A stretch of 64,000 nucleotides of DNA from positions 12,022,327 through 12,086,326 of the forward strand of contig LR746272.1 of assembly GCA_902729315.2 (NCBI GenBank), given 5' to 3'. The stretch comes from Spirodela intermedia (Eukaryota > Streptophyta > Magnoliopsida > Alismatales > Araceae). Every line of letters begins with the position of its first letter. The first letter of the stretch is position 1. Positions 30,101 through 43,100 of the stretch are shown here, piece by piece. Position numbers and translations under genes: made by a program. The notes below the pieces were generated by a model. It was not told where the DNA came from. It did no database searches and worked only from the letters and a program-made list of their open reading frames with translations.

Positions 30101-32967
30101 ATGGTGTGGTTCCAGTGTGAGGACTGCGGGGAGAACCTGAAGAAACCGAAGCTCCTGAATCACTTTAAGATCTGCTCGGCCTACAAGGTGAGGGGGGAGG
30201 AATCCTCAGACCTTGACGTCCCTTTCATGCACGACGCTCGTGGTGCGTTAGTGATCTGCATTGGATTACTCTAATTGCCGGTGGTCTGATCTCTTTCAAT
30301 GCGAGCAGCTCTCGTGCATTGACTGCGGCGAAATCTTCACCCAACAAACCGTTCAGGGCCACACGCAGTGCATAACCGAGGCGGTTCGTATGCGTTCGTC
30401 GCGACCACTAGACTTCGCGTGTGCATTGAATTATATGCCTTTTATTCTTGCTTTTTTATATGAACGTGATGGAGTTTGGTTATCTCTTGGATTTTCTTTG
30501 CGAGTGTATTGCATTGGAATCGTCCTTTGCAGGACGGTCCGTCTTTTAGAAGAGGACTTCTTTTGGGCGACCTTTAATTAAGCTCTTCTCACTAGTTATA
30601 GCTTGGACAGAACGTCACATTTGTGCTCGAATTGTGAACGTCCTTCTGTATTGGGTCTTATTGCAATGTTTTTCTTTTTCAAGCCCCGATGATGGCAAAT
30701 GGCAAAGCCGACCTGGTTCTTCATATGGATTCATTTCATCGGATGGGGAGGGGAGAGTAAAATGGTTTAACAATGGTCACATGCTGCAAACCTTCAGGAG
30801 AAAAACTAAGTCTTATTTTATTATACTTCATAAGGTTTCGTGCATGAGCTTTGGAAAATGATTTTTTTTTTTTTTTTTTTTTCCCTACGACTTGTGGATA
30901 GTCTAGCATTCCCTTCGTTTTCACCTGAAGTGGATAAACAAATACTCCTGTCAAATAAGGCATTGTTACTTCCGTGGTCGTTTGTTACTTATCCTGGAAG
31001 CCTTTCTTATCCCCATTTTCGAAGGCCTTTGGAATTGGCATGGCCAGATACTTGAAATCCCTTAACGCTTCTAAAAATATTTCTTATCCTATATCTATTG
31101 TGCTCAAAGGACAAATGAATGTTTTTTTATGATGCGATGGCAAAACACGGCCTTCTGTTGCTTTTATGTTCATTAAAGGTTTACACATAATTTTTTTACT
31201 TCCCTCAGAAATGATTCCTTGGATGTTAAAATTAATGTTACCCATCTTCTAGCAGATATTACCTCTGAGCTCTAAGTGGTAAATTTATTTCATCAAGAGA
31301 TGTCCGTTCCTGATATTAGCATTTTTCATTTGCAATTGATTTTCTTGAATTTTCAGGCCTTCTTAAGTTCACATAATAAACTCATCACCTTTCTCAGGAG
31401 AAATATGGTCCAAAAGATCAAGCAAAGTCTGCTCACAATGCACAAAACAAGGTTAATAAACCAAAACCAGGCTTGGATATTGATATCAATGTGGGACTAT
31501 CTACACACCCTCCTTGGTTTTGTAGGTAAATGGAACTCCCTGAACTCTTTTTATCAGTGTATGCCTTATATTCCTTTCCTATTTATTGGACTAAAGTGCG
31601 ACTAAAGTGGTCAGGTTATCAAAGATGTCAGTTGTTCAATGGCTTTAAGGTTTAGATAAAAATAAAAGAGAGGACTATTAATGGAGAAGCTTAATGAGCT
31701 CCCCGAAAAATCTTCTAACCAGCATTTATAATGTACTACATATATTGCTTTTAAAACTATTGTTTTGCATGCGCAGCTGAATCAACTTCTTTTGACTGAC
31801 TCGTGTCCACAGCCTCTGCAATACCACGACCACAAGTAAGCAGACACTGCTGCTCCACGCAGATGGCAAGAAACACAGGGGCAAAGCCAAAGCATTCCAT
31901 GCATCTAAGAACCAAACAGACAAGCCACAAGTGTCTGCTGCAAACAAGGATGACATCAACGGCGTCCCTAAAATAGATTCTGCTGATAAAAAGAGTGCAG
32001 ATATTTTGGATGAAATGAAAGCACCATCCGGGCCATTTAACACCGTTGCAATTTCTGTGGGAGAAGAAGAGAGTTTGCCAAAGAAAAAACGAAAAGTTGA
32101 CGCACCAGATCATATAGAACATGATGATGTAACTGAGATGGCTGATGGGGAGGTGATCCAATCAAATGAAAAGGTTGCAAAAACTGGCAAAAGGCTAAGG
32201 AATTGTGCCGAGTCAGTGCAGATTGGCCATCATCAAGATACAAAAGACCCTGCTAAGGATTCTTCAGAGCAGAAGATCAGATGGAAGAAACTTATCGTTT
32301 CCATCTTGAAATCAGTATGTCTCGCGTGGCAACCATCTTCATTTAGAAATTTCATATTGTCACAATTCTCATATATGCCAATGATCCTACTGTGTGTCGT
32401 TGGCCATTTTTGCTGCTTTATCTTCTTTATAATTCCATAATGCTCCCGTCTTCTCTTCCACTAAAGTCCGACATAATTGCTCAAAGGTATCACATTTCAC
32501 ATCAAAGAAACGAATGATGTCACCTTCAATTAAAGAGAATAAACCCTCGTAACAGTTCGTCCAGTTTCCTTTATTTTATGTGAAGATTCTCAAGACGCAT
32601 GGGCTAATAGAATATTCATCCATCTCATAAGTTTTGCCGCTTAACAACTTTGGATTTCTTCAAACCGTACAAAGCGGAGACTTAACATATTCGTCTAAAT
32701 GCAGCATCCAGATGGAGTTTTGAAGGTGAAAAAGCTGCAGAAACTGGTCAAAAAGTCTCTTCAGGAGTCCGGTATGACTGAAGGCAAGGACCAACTTCAG
32801 ACCAAGCTAATGGACAAGGTCTGTGGAGTTGATCATATCTATCATGGCTTAGCAATAGCTCCTTGGGGCTGACACCCAGCTCTTCTCATGTGCAGATAAC
32901 ATCCAGCTCTCGATTCATTGTTGATGGCAAGTACATTCATTTGGCCAACAAGACCAAATCCTCCTGA
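30101..32967 (+). CDS. LYAR-type nucleolar zinc-finger protein
   Basis: Plant homologue of LYAR, a nucleolar protein of ribosome biogenesis and rRNA processing. Six exons, 30101-30187, 30309-30383, 31398-31525, 31813-32314, 32705-32818 and 32896-32967, give 325 aa in phase. Three zinc-binding units are visible: C2HC at Cys6-Cys9-His21-Cys25, the zf-LYAR C2HC at Cys32-Cys35-His47-Cys50, and a C2H2 finger (about 95-121) in [15 protein letters not shown] with paired histidines in HADGKKH. The middle is charged and likely disordered, with the basic cluster PKKKRKV at 186-192. The C-terminal domain (about 262-325) begins [14 protein letters not shown] and matches the winged-helix-like region of plant LYAR proteins. 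The function of the plant protein is inferred from the family. Confidence 0.92.
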
Positions 32968-34595
32968 CGATCTCTTGTCAGACCCCCACACGTCATGGAA
33001 GCTATCATCCTTTAAGAGACGACTGATTGTGCCAGCAAGAACACAATCCAGGACATAAAAGGTACCTTTTATTTCCAACAAGAGATCTATGTTGCGGCCT
33101 TCGGTTTTTTTTTTTTTTTTTTCTATTTTCGGGGGCGGCTGTTTGATTCCTGAAGTGGTAGGAAAATCCAAGGTGAAATCTAGGAGACAGGTGGTTCTGT
33201 ACCGCCATTTCGGTGTTTATTTTTTTTCTTCCTTGAGCACCAGGAGTAAACTAGATTGAGAGAGGTTTCCTTTGTTGGGGATCCATATAACTCGATTTCC
33301 TTGTACTGAAATCTTCTGATCAGCTGAGGGGGTGGGGGCAAGCTTGCTCTGCATCAGTGAAAATAGATAGATTTCCAGATTAAGCTTCATTTCTGAGAAA
33401 AAGGAAGAAAGTAAGCTATGGACTGGAGTTAGATGAATAAAGTATAAGGAGTACCTACCTTATACTTTATTCATTTGTTAAAAATACGAGTTACCTCTTG
33501 CTAGATTTCTTTGAGATATCAGTCAGTCTTCCTCCCTTCCACTGGAATTCTCTCTAGAAAATCTGCAATATTATGGGGTTTTCTCCCCTATTTTTTAGAT
33601 TTTGCTTGATTTTATTTTTCCGAAAGGATGGAACCTGCTGATTGGTGATAGAAAATCGTAAATAGGTGCCAATTATTAATGAGGATAATACGACCAATCG
33701 GCAGCTAACAATGGTACACTAATGCTTAGTATTCAGAAATCTCAATCATGTTACGTCAAATATCATTAATTTAGCAATTCGGGTCAATTAATTCCAAAAA
33801 AATAATTACTCAACACAAAGCTTCACAAATATGTTTTCCTAATTAGATATGAGGGTGTGGTTCTTTAAATATGTTTTTGCCGTTTTATGAAATATATTCT
33901 CACCCATATATTAAGTGAATGTCACAACGTTAAAAGGTGAATGACGAAAAGGATGTTTAGACGAGACATTTTTTATTTCCGATTTTTCCCATATATCGTG
34001 TTTCTCGTGAAATGGGCAGAGTTAATATTATCGATATTAAGCATATATGACAATGATAGCAAGTAATTGCATTCACCTCTTTTATATTTTTAATATAATT
34101 ATCATTGTAGGAGGGAAATGGGTCACACACGAGCAAGTAGTGGTCTCACACTGCGGGGCATAGAAGTAGAGGGCGATGTCAAAGTGAGAAGACGATGGAC
34201 TTGTCTCTAATTTAAAAGGTTTATAAGGACCAAGGACTAAATGACCATTTAACTTGGCATCACGGAAAAGACTACCTCCTCCCGATTAACTGCGTTCAGA
34301 TTAGTTCTCCTGAAACCCAAATACCTCCGTTAAAGTCAACGCAGGGAGACTCCCAGCGAAGAGAAAAGAGGAATAAAATAAAAAGAATGATTCAAGTGGG
34401 TTATGGAGAGTTAAATCCAAATGCCCCTAAAAAGAAATTGACCCGTAGACCATATATCCATAGAAGCAGCACAAGAGCGAATCCTATCCTGGTCTCCCTC
34501 ATTCACTCTCTCATGTCGGAAGAGAATCATTGAAGTCGGCGCCGCCCATTGCCGGAAGAGCATCTGTCTCCGCTTCAACCGAAGGTTAAGAGGCC
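32968..34595. other. Convergent intergenic region, LYAR to RRP42
   Basis: This 1.6-kb, mostly AT-rich spacer holds two 3' UTRs, a T run at about 33106-33122 and a perfect inverted repeat at 33433-33474. From about 33600 to 34400 it is low-complexity AT-rich sequence in which I see no gene or recognisable element. Confidence 0.6.
33433..33474. repeat. Perfect 17-bp inverted repeat with 8-nt loop
   Basis: Left arm 33433-33449 (ATGAATAAAGTATAAGG) and right arm 33458-33474 are exact reverse complements, separated by AGTACCTA. It lies about 470 bp past the LYAR stop. It could fold as an RNA hairpin near the mRNA end or be the remnant of a small inverted-repeat transposon. Confidence 0.9.
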
Positions 34596-37500
34596 TCACG
34601 GGTCAACGTCAGAGCCTTGTCCTGCAAGAGAAGCTGCCTCTGCAGCGTCAATCTCCGAGTCCAGAAGGGGGATGAGCTTCTGGCTGACGTGTCTCGCGGC
34701 GGAGACCATGTCCAGGATCACGCTGGCGTCCAGCCCAGCGCCGCCCCGCTTGATGAGGCCGCAGACCTTCCCGTGGCTGTTCACAGAGACGGAGACAGCG
34801 GAGCTCATCTGCGACTCTTCATCTGACGTGGCATCCACAATGTACTCCCTGCCCACCTGCATGAAGGCCACGTGGATTGAATGCACGGCGGGGAATCAAC
34901 AGTGGGAGGGCCACTGAAACGAGAAAGTGTCCAGAACCAGGCCGGAGAAGGGAAAAACAGCCCCGGTGATTAAACGGGCCGGGCCCGGGACCCTGGCTCC
35001 CCTCCATTATGGCCAACTTAGTGGGCTTTCTCTTTCAGCCTCAGAAGACTCACTTTGGTCAAGGTGATGATGACAGGGACCGCCGAGGTGTCAAACTGCA
35101 AGAACTCCTCATCGCTGATGTTAACCTCCGGTTGTTCATCAGGTGAGGCTCCAACGCCGACATCGACTTTGGGGATGCCTGTGTTGGTCAACGCGGCCTT
35201 TAGAACGAACAGCAGAGGGAAAAGAGAAAAGTCAGCTTCAGCAATAAGGCTCCGCAGGAAGAGTACGAATGTGATGAGAAGAATCATAGGCATTATAAGG
35301 AAAGAGCGAAACAGACCCAACTACAAAAAAAAAAAAAAAAAACCTTCAAGGATCATCAGGCGAGCTTGGACGTAATACCATGATTAAATAAGATTAGTCA
35401 ACGGCCTTCTGTTCACAAGCAAGACTAGCAGGCCGTACTCATGGAAAATAAATTAAGATAAAGCTTTGACTTGGGTGTGGGAGACGGATGGTAGGAAAAA
35501 AAAAGGCGCAACTTCCAGCACAAAGAAGGTCATCTAGGGCTTTTACAGATCTTTGTCCATGCAGAAGGAGGCCCCAGTGAGCATAATAGGAGCTCGCTGA
35601 ATATTTAACCGAAGATAAACGGATATTTAATCATCAAAGTCCCCTTCCAGGATGATTTTACCCAGTTGAAGAAATATCTTCGCAATCTATTTGGGGTAAT
35701 AAAGGAGTGATTTTTGCTTCCCATGGGTGGGTTACCTTGATAGCAGCAGCCAATGCGTCCAGTAGATTCCCGTCTGAGCTAACCACGAGTCCATCAATAT
35801 AGAGGTCCCAGCATACCTTACCCTCCAGAACCATCAAAGATGAGAGATCTATTCCAGCTCCTGGCAGAGAAATGGAAAGAAGATGGTGTTGGTAGACAGC
35901 ACAAGTGTAATCCTACTATTAGAAGTCTGGGATTGAAGCAAAGCTCATGCCTGCCCCGCTCTTGCCTCCAAGTAAGCACTTTTGGAGTGCAGCTGAAAGC
36001 TCTGTCGACAGCTCTTCACCTCCTCCTCTCTGTGATAACGCATAACTTGATATAAATATAAATTAATAAATAAATAAATCAGGAATAGCAGAAGGCTGAC
36101 GCAATATTATCTCGCTACAAAAAAAGCGGTGGCAAGATAAATGATCGATGTGAACGCACGGTAGCTTTATGCACATGAAAACACAGAGAATAGTTTGAGG
36201 AGATGAAAATTTTCGTTCCTACTTTGTTGGGATTTATGTTGTCTTCTTATTTTTTATGTGCCACAGCAACAGGCTTGATACCAGAAGCGTAAAGTTTTAG
36301 AGTCAACGGGTGCAAGCAGGCCAAGCCTTGCTGAGGCGAAATCAACAGCAACAAAGAGCAGACTAAGCCATGTGAAGCGCATTATGAGTACACAGTAGGC
36401 GCCTCCAAAAAAAATCATCGACAGAAAATAAAATAAAAATGCAAAATGAAGTACAAATCTGGGCCAAGACATACTTCCAAAAGCGCATCTGGATGTACTT
36501 GAGGAAAGCCATCTGATTTATAGATGATTTGAAGCTCAAATACCATAACTAACAAAAGGGCAAAGCCACGTGATTTCAGAACTATTTGAACTACCAAAAC
36601 TCTTTTTACCATAAGCTGATTGATATCTTGAGAGAGATTCAGTACTAACTATAGAATTCATGTCCGTATTGTCCTGTGCATAAGAAACTAAGCAATTCCC
36701 CCCCAAAAACCACTAATAAAAGTAATTACGTATTAGATAGTTCTCATAATTGTGAAGATTTCAGAAGCAAAAAATTTAATGTTTTATGCTGTCATATGAC
36801 TATGCCAAATTCGGTTCCATCACAAGCATAAGTACAGTGCTTCATCCTCAAGCACTGCCACATCGCTCTTGTCAGGAAATTCTTCAGATATCTGAACCAT
36901 CCACACTATCTATTCACTCTATTAAATGATGAAAAAAGGCAAAAAAAAACCCTGAGTGGCAGAATGCTGTTCCATAATGAAAGATTCTCTTTTATAAATA
37001 AGAATGCTTTAAAATTATATTTTTCTTACAAATGCCTGTTAAGATTTGCAGGTTTTTGCACCATGTATGAATGGACATTCGATTGCCCTATTCCCAACTA
37101 AGGATAAAACCCAGCTACCCCATATGTTTAGTCGCTCCTCTTGAGGAGGATAATTTCAAGATAAATATACCAACCTCAAACGCAGGTGCTGCTGTAGGAC
37201 TACAATCCACATATATTGCAACCTTCCCTCTCCCAGGTTGAAGGGGGTTAGGCTTACCAAGTTCAGCCTGCATACAAAATGCCAAAAATTAGATATAGCA
37301 GACATATATAGACCACAGACAGCTCGACAATAAAAACCAATAGGTAATTCAAAAGGAATACTAAACTTAAAGATTATACTCAGGATCTTCCCACAATGAT
37401 CCATTGGATATGTTAGATCCGAATTATCTTATTTTATAGATTTAAAAAAAATGGAAAGCGGACCTTCTACCATCAAATTTAAACCCAAAACCTTAGCCAT

Positions 37501-38766
37501 GACCTTTTTCTGTACTCTTCTTCCTCCCTTCACCTGGACATATACGCATCTCACTATCATAACTCCTTATTTCACACAAGCTTTCTTATCATCATAATCT
37601 TCCCCTTAACCTTTTACAATATTTCCATCATATCCCAATGGTGTCGAAATCATATCCGAGACTCTCATCACAATAATAAGTTTATAGACAATTAAGACCG
37701 TTTGGTTCTCAATGCAGGTGATTACTCATAGTTCAATTGTCTGGAAGAAGGTCAGATAGCAACTTCCAGATATTTATACAGATCGCCTGTTCATAGCCAC
37801 ACGCTGTTTAAATCTGATTTGGAGATTCTATTCATTCATTTAAATGTAATTCATCATTTACACTTTATGAAAACAAATGACTGGGCCTTTCATTAATCCA
37901 TTCCGCATTTACATTTAAACATCGTTTTCCCTGAATAAACGGTTTTTCACTTGGTTGTCATCCTGGGATAGAGAGATAATAGATCATCAGCACGTGGCCA
38001 TCTTATGACTGCTTGCATTTATCCCCCTCACATTCAGGTTGTTCCCATGCCTTTATATCTTGAAAAGCTGAGATAATAATAGATTCAGAATGACACGGAT
38101 GCCACCTTTCTTCAGGAAAGTAGAGAAGCCTCAATATTTTGCTTACAGAACGAAAGACGTAAGAAGGAAGGAACTCCACGGAAACTAGAAGTCGTGCCTC
38201 AAAAAACCAAGTGATACAGTTCATATTCACTCTCAACACTCAGAAATACAGGAGGGAATGCAAAATGTTAGGAAGTACAGAGCACAGCATTTCAAGATGC
38301 TTATGCCAATTGATTTCGACAGAAATTTCGACTTAAAGTTCATAAACTTGAGCGAGAAATCATCCGCCATGCTTTATACGGCACGCAAAAAACATTGAAA
38401 CAATAACCTCTGAAATGACGCGAGAAGTGCAATAACCGAACATTCATACATGCAGCGTTGATATGAAAGATAAAAAAAAACGAATCATGCGAAGACAATG
38501 ATACCTTAACGCTAGCAATCACATCAGTTGCCCCGAATCTAACTCGTGCTGATCCGTTTGCCTGGGTAAAGTATTCCAAATAAAGGTCTAAACATCAGCA
38601 TGTATGATGAATTGGGTACAAGCATCGGGAAGTTTCCAACCTGCGGAATGACTCCAGTTTCAATTAGGATAGGCCTAAAGTCCTGTCTTTGGCGCCCATC
38701 TGCTCGGAGGTCTTGCTCAATACCGCCACGGATGAAATTTTTTTCTCCAGCAGAGAGTCCAACCAT
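34596..38766 (-). CDS. RRP42: Exosome complex subunit RRP42 (EXOSC7 type)
   Basis: RNase PH-fold subunit of the ring of the eukaryotic RNA exosome, which handles 3'-5' RNA processing and decay in nucleus and cytoplasm. Seven exons, 38766-38641, 38561-38505, 37267-37175, 36029-35951, 35860-35736, 35197-35054 and 34856-34596, give 294 aa, the normal size. The start is MVGLSAGEKNFIRGGI, followed by ANGSARVRFGATDVIAS, RGGGEELSTELSAAL, CWDLYIDGLVVSSDGNLLDAL and SDEEFLQFDTSAVP. The last exon carries DATSDEESQMSSAVSVSV. Plant and animal ring subunits of this fold lack catalytic activity and form the RNA channel. The fourth intron has a GC donor (CAG|GCATGAG at 35951/35950) with a normal AG acceptor; no nearby GT gives the correct frame. 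Intron 1 is short and intron 3 is about 1.1 kb. Confidence 0.95.
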
Positions 38767-39801
38767 TCTTATGAAGCATGAAAAAAAACGAAAATGAGAA
38801 AAAAAAACTCCTTCCCTTTTTGTCATTCCCTCGAACAGTTAGCGATCTCTTACGTACAAAACCGAAGCAAAAGGCAAGCTAACTAAGAGATTTGATCAAT
38901 GCGAGTAGCATGATATATTAGTACCTAACTGATATTCCGGAAAGCGAAACTAATATAGCAACCAAGAAGATAAACCGTATCTCGGACGACGCTTCGTTTA
39001 TTAATGAAGTCAACTCGCACAACCTCTCCCCCCAAGTTCACCGATAAACGTAACAGTCTCCGAATGACAACGGTGGAGTAGGGACACTATTGACTAGGAA
39101 ATATATCTTCCGAGACTACCGTGTCTCCCAGAGTCTGAAACTGCGGCATAATACAGAAGGAAGAACTCCAGCACAGAGAAGAAGTGACGGACAGGAGGGA
39201 GGTCCGAAAGGGGAAGGAAGCGGAAAGAGTACCTCGTGCTGCTATCGCGCTCGCCGGAAGCAGTCTCGACAGCAGGGCCGCTCGTCAGGCAATCGCATGG
39301 AGTCGGAGAGGAACAAACCGGTTCTCACCCCAGAAATCTTATGGAACAAGAAATGAAAAATGGAAAGCATATATAGTAAATATATTATTTTTGTTATTAA
39401 AATCAAAAATAATTTTGATCGAATAAACCCTATTTTTTATTTAGTACTGGCGAAAAACCTGGCCACAATCATAAATGATCGCAGACCCGACTCGGTGATG
39501 CCCAGACATGCTGATTAGTCTTCATAGATGATAATATTATCCATTAAATAAATTTATTTTGTATTTTTTAAAAAAATAGTTAAAGTGGGAAATTTATCTG
39601 GTAAATAAATTCGAAATATTAGTTTACAGGGGAGTACTGATGGACTAAAAGTTTTGCGGTAGGGAGAGGTCCTTTTTTATTAGAAAATACTTGGACACAT
39701 CAGGGTTGCCATAATAAATTAAAAGTCGGTGGCATATGAGTATGCCCATAAGTTTGTAGGGACTAAACAAACATTCTGATGTTTACCAAACTTCCGTGTC
39801 C

Positions 39802-39812
39802 TATATATATAA
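39802..39812 (+). promoter_or_regulatory. TATA box of eIF5B
   Basis: TATATATATAA about 300 bp upstream of the eIF5B ATG, followed roughly 30 bp later by a pyrimidine-rich segment suited to transcription initiation. The position implies a 5' leader of about 275-280 bases. Confidence 0.6.
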
Positions 39813-39885
39813 GTCAGGAGACAGCCCTCTCCTCTCTGCCGTTGCCACAGCGGCGAGCATTGGAGGCGGATCAGATCGTCTCTCT

Positions 39886-39891
<6 letters not shown>

Positions 39892-39921
<30 letters not shown>
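39892..39921. repeat. CT microsatellite in the eIF5B 5' leader
   Basis: An uninterrupted CT run of about 30 bp, downstream of the TATA box and so probably transcribed as 5' UTR. GA/CT tracts in plant leaders can bind BPC/GAGA factors. Confidence 0.85.
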
Positions 39922-39924
<3 letters not shown>

Positions 39925-39964
39925 TTCTCCTGTGGCCTCTCTGTTCTCCGTAGAGAAGCTATAT

Positions 39965-39982
39965 ATGTCGCACATCCGTTGA
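39965..39982 (+). other. Five-codon upstream ORF in the eIF5B leader
   Basis: ATG TCG CAC ATC CGT TGA lies between the TATA box and the eIF5B ATG, 132 bases before the main stop-to-start point. If the leader is unspliced, ribosomes would have to reinitiate downstream. Confidence 0.5.
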
Positions 39983-40033
39983 AGCCGAGAGGATATCAAT
40001 CTCATCATCTAAATCGGCCTTCACGCATACTCC

Positions 40034-40041
40034 TAGGGTTT
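40034..40041 (-). promoter_or_regulatory. Telo-box (TAGGGTTT) in the eIF5B leader
   Basis: Reverse-strand AAACCCTA, 74 bp upstream of the eIF5B ATG. The element is common in plant translation-machinery genes. Motif match only. Confidence 0.4.
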
Positions 40042-40114
40042 CTCCGCTTCCACTGTTTGCCATCTCCTTCAGTGAGAGGTTTATCGGGGAAGGCTCAGAT
40101 CGAAGAAGGACAAG

Positions 40115-43100
40115 ATGGGTAAGAAGAAGACGGTCGCCATCGACGATGACGAGTATTTCATGCCGCCAGATGATGATTCACAGGAACCGACGCCGGCTCT
40201 GGCGCCGGCGCCGGAGAAGGAAAGTCGGGGGAAGAAGAACAAAAAAGGCGTCGGCGGGGGGAAAGTGCAGCGCGACGACAGTGACAAAGTCGATGGCGTT
40301 GTCGAATTGGAGAAGCATACGGTTTCTGATGTCGCGGAGGACGAGGATGATGCGGCGCCCATTGTCTTCACCGGTAAGAAGAAGTCTTCTAAATCTAAGA
40401 AGAGTAGTAAAACAGTCAGCGCTTTTAGTGCCTTCAACTCCCTCGTGGAGGACGAGGGACATGGAGATGATGTCGAGGTCGAGCCCGAGTCACCGCCTAT
40501 CGCTAAGGTGAAACCCCATCTAGATATTTTGGATAGAAATGGCGTAGGTGAGGGCGAAGATGATGTTAAAGATCCAGATTTCGTGGTGGAGGAGGTTAAT
40601 TTGAAGAAGCAGCAGCAAAAGAAGAAGAAAAAGAAGGGAGGGAGGAGTGCTCAGGAGGAGGAAGACCTGGACCGAATCCTTGCCGAGCTTGGGGAGGGTC
40701 CTGCACCAATTGCTACAGTAGCAGAAGATTCTGCTCAGTCTTTAGCAGAAAGGCTGGATTCTATGCCCATCAGTGGACCAGAAGGGGGAGGTGAAACCGT
40801 AGACATGGAGTTGGAAACAAGTGGGAGGGGTGAAGGTGAGGAGGTCAATTCAAAGAAGCAGCAGCAAAAGAAGAAGAAGAAGAAGGGTGGGAGGACAGCA
40901 CAGGAGGAGGAAGATTTAGAGAAAATTCTTGCCGAGCTGGGGGAGGGATCTGTATCCTCCCAGCCGAGTACTTCTGCTGCCGCAACTGCAGCTACAGATG
41001 AATCAATTCAGACACCGGCAGAACAGGTGGAGGCCAGTGCTGACGGTAATGCAGAAGATAAGGATGGGGAAGCTGAAGGGGTGGAGTCTGCTGCAGCGAA
41101 GAAGAAGAAGAAAAAGAAGGAAAAAGAAAAGGAGAAGAAGGCAGCTGCAGCTGCGGCTGCGGTGACAGGATCAGGGGAGAATGCCGAAGAGAAGAAGGAA
41201 GATATTAAAGGGAAGGCAGCAGAGAAAAAGGTTTCTGACAAGAAGATTCCGAAGAACGTTAGGCAGATGCAAGAGGCCCTTGCAAGGAGGAAAGAGGAGG
41301 AGGAGAGGAAGAAAAGGGAGGAGGAAGAGAGATTACGGAAGGAGGAGGAGGAGAGATTGAGGAAAGAGGAGGAGGAGAGACTTGCTGAGGAGGCAAAGAG
41401 AAGGAAGAAGGAGAGGGAGAAAGAAAAGCTTCTAAAGAAGAAGCAGGAAGGGAAGCTGCTGACAGGTAAGCAGAAGGAAGAAGCCCGGAGGCTGGAGGCA
41501 ATGAGGAATCAGTTCCTTGCACGTGGCATAGAGCTCCCCTTGCCAGAGGCTGAAAAGGAGGTGAAGAAGAGGCCTAAGTACCAGACAAAGAAAGCTAGAC
41601 CGGGTATCTCAAAAAACGTTGGAAAAGATGAGGTCATGGAGAGCCAACCAGAAGTTGTTCAACCAGAGATGGAGCATGCTGAAGAAGAGTCTATTGTTGA
41701 AGAGGAATCGCAACCCCAAATTCTGGAAGTTGAGAAGGAACCCGAGGAGAAGATGGAAGAAGTACAGGTGGAGGAAGAAGACGAGGAAGAATGGGATGCA
41801 AAGAGTTGGGATGATATTGACGTCAATTTGCCTGCTACAAGCGCTTTTGCTGAGGAGGAAGAGGAGAAGGTCACTAAACCTCTGGTAAAAAAGATTGATG
41901 AGCATGTGAAGTCATCAGCACAAATTGAAGAGAAGGCAAGCAATGCAGTATCTGCAAAGCCTGCCACAAAAAGGGTGGTTGCGCCTCATGCAGCGCCAGT
42001 TAGTGAGAAGAAGGAAAATGGACAAAAAGCTGATTCTTTTGTTGACACAAAGAAGAGTAAGCAAGCTGTCAAGAAGAGCCAGGCCTCAATCAGTGGAGAT
42101 TCCTTATCAGAAGCTGAAGATAATCTTCGTTCCCCCATTTGTTGCATTCTTGGCCATGTTGATACAGGTAAAACCAAACTCTTGGACTGCATCAGAGGCA
42201 CAAACGTTCAAGAAGGAGAAGCTGGAGGTATCACCCAGCAGATTGGGGCTACATATTTCCCGGCTGAAAACATTAGGGAGAGGACTAAAGAGTTAAAATC
42301 AGACGCCAAGCTGAGGGTTCCTGGGTTACTTGTTATTGATACCCCTGGTCACGAATCATTCACCAATTTACGTTCTAGAGGTTCAAGTTTGTGTGATATT
42401 GCAATTTTGGTCGTGGATATCATGCATGGACTTGAGCCTCAGACTATTGAATCGCTTAACCTCTTGAAAAGTCGGAAGACGGAGTTTATTGTTGCTCTGA
42501 ATAAGGTGAGTTATGCCTGCCTAACAATATCTCAATATCTAATGCTTCGTTCCCCCTTTCTGAAAAACAACATATGGACCTATTATTAAGCGTTTCTTTC
42601 TTCCTCAATGGCCAGGTTGACAGATTATATGGGTGGAAGAAGTGCACTAATGCACCAATCCAGGTGGCTATGAGGCAACAATCGAAAGATGTTCAGAATG
42701 AGTTTAAAATGAGAGTCAATCAGGTCTGTGTGTTTACCCTTCTTTGTACAAAACTTTGTAGTTTTAGCCATTGTCATTAGGTCACTTATCTTCTGTTTCT
42801 ATGCAGATTATTACCCAGTTCATGGAACAGGGCCTGAACACTGAACTGTATTATAAGAACAAAGACATGGGAGAAACATATAACATTGTTCCAACCAGTG
42901 CATTCAGGTATATTTATATTTCAGAGTTTATCTCACACTCGTTTCATGTGGTAGGTTAGAAACCAAAGACGAATGTTGATACCTTGATGCTAACACGTAA
43001 TTGTTTCCAGTGGAGAGGGCGTACCGGATCTTCTTCTGGTTCTGGTGTTCTGGGCTCAAAGAACAATGGCTGAGAAGCTTACATTCCACGATGAACTTGA

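Larger units (their letters stand above)
38767..40114. promoter_or_regulatory. Divergent promoter region, RRP42 and eIF5B
   Basis: This 1.35-kb interval separates the two start codons. The eIF5B side has a TATA box, a CT-rich leader, a short upstream ORF and a TAGGGTTT word, listed separately. The RRP42 side shows no clear core elements. The stretch around 39360-39740 is AT-rich and holds no recognisable feature. Confidence 0.6.
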
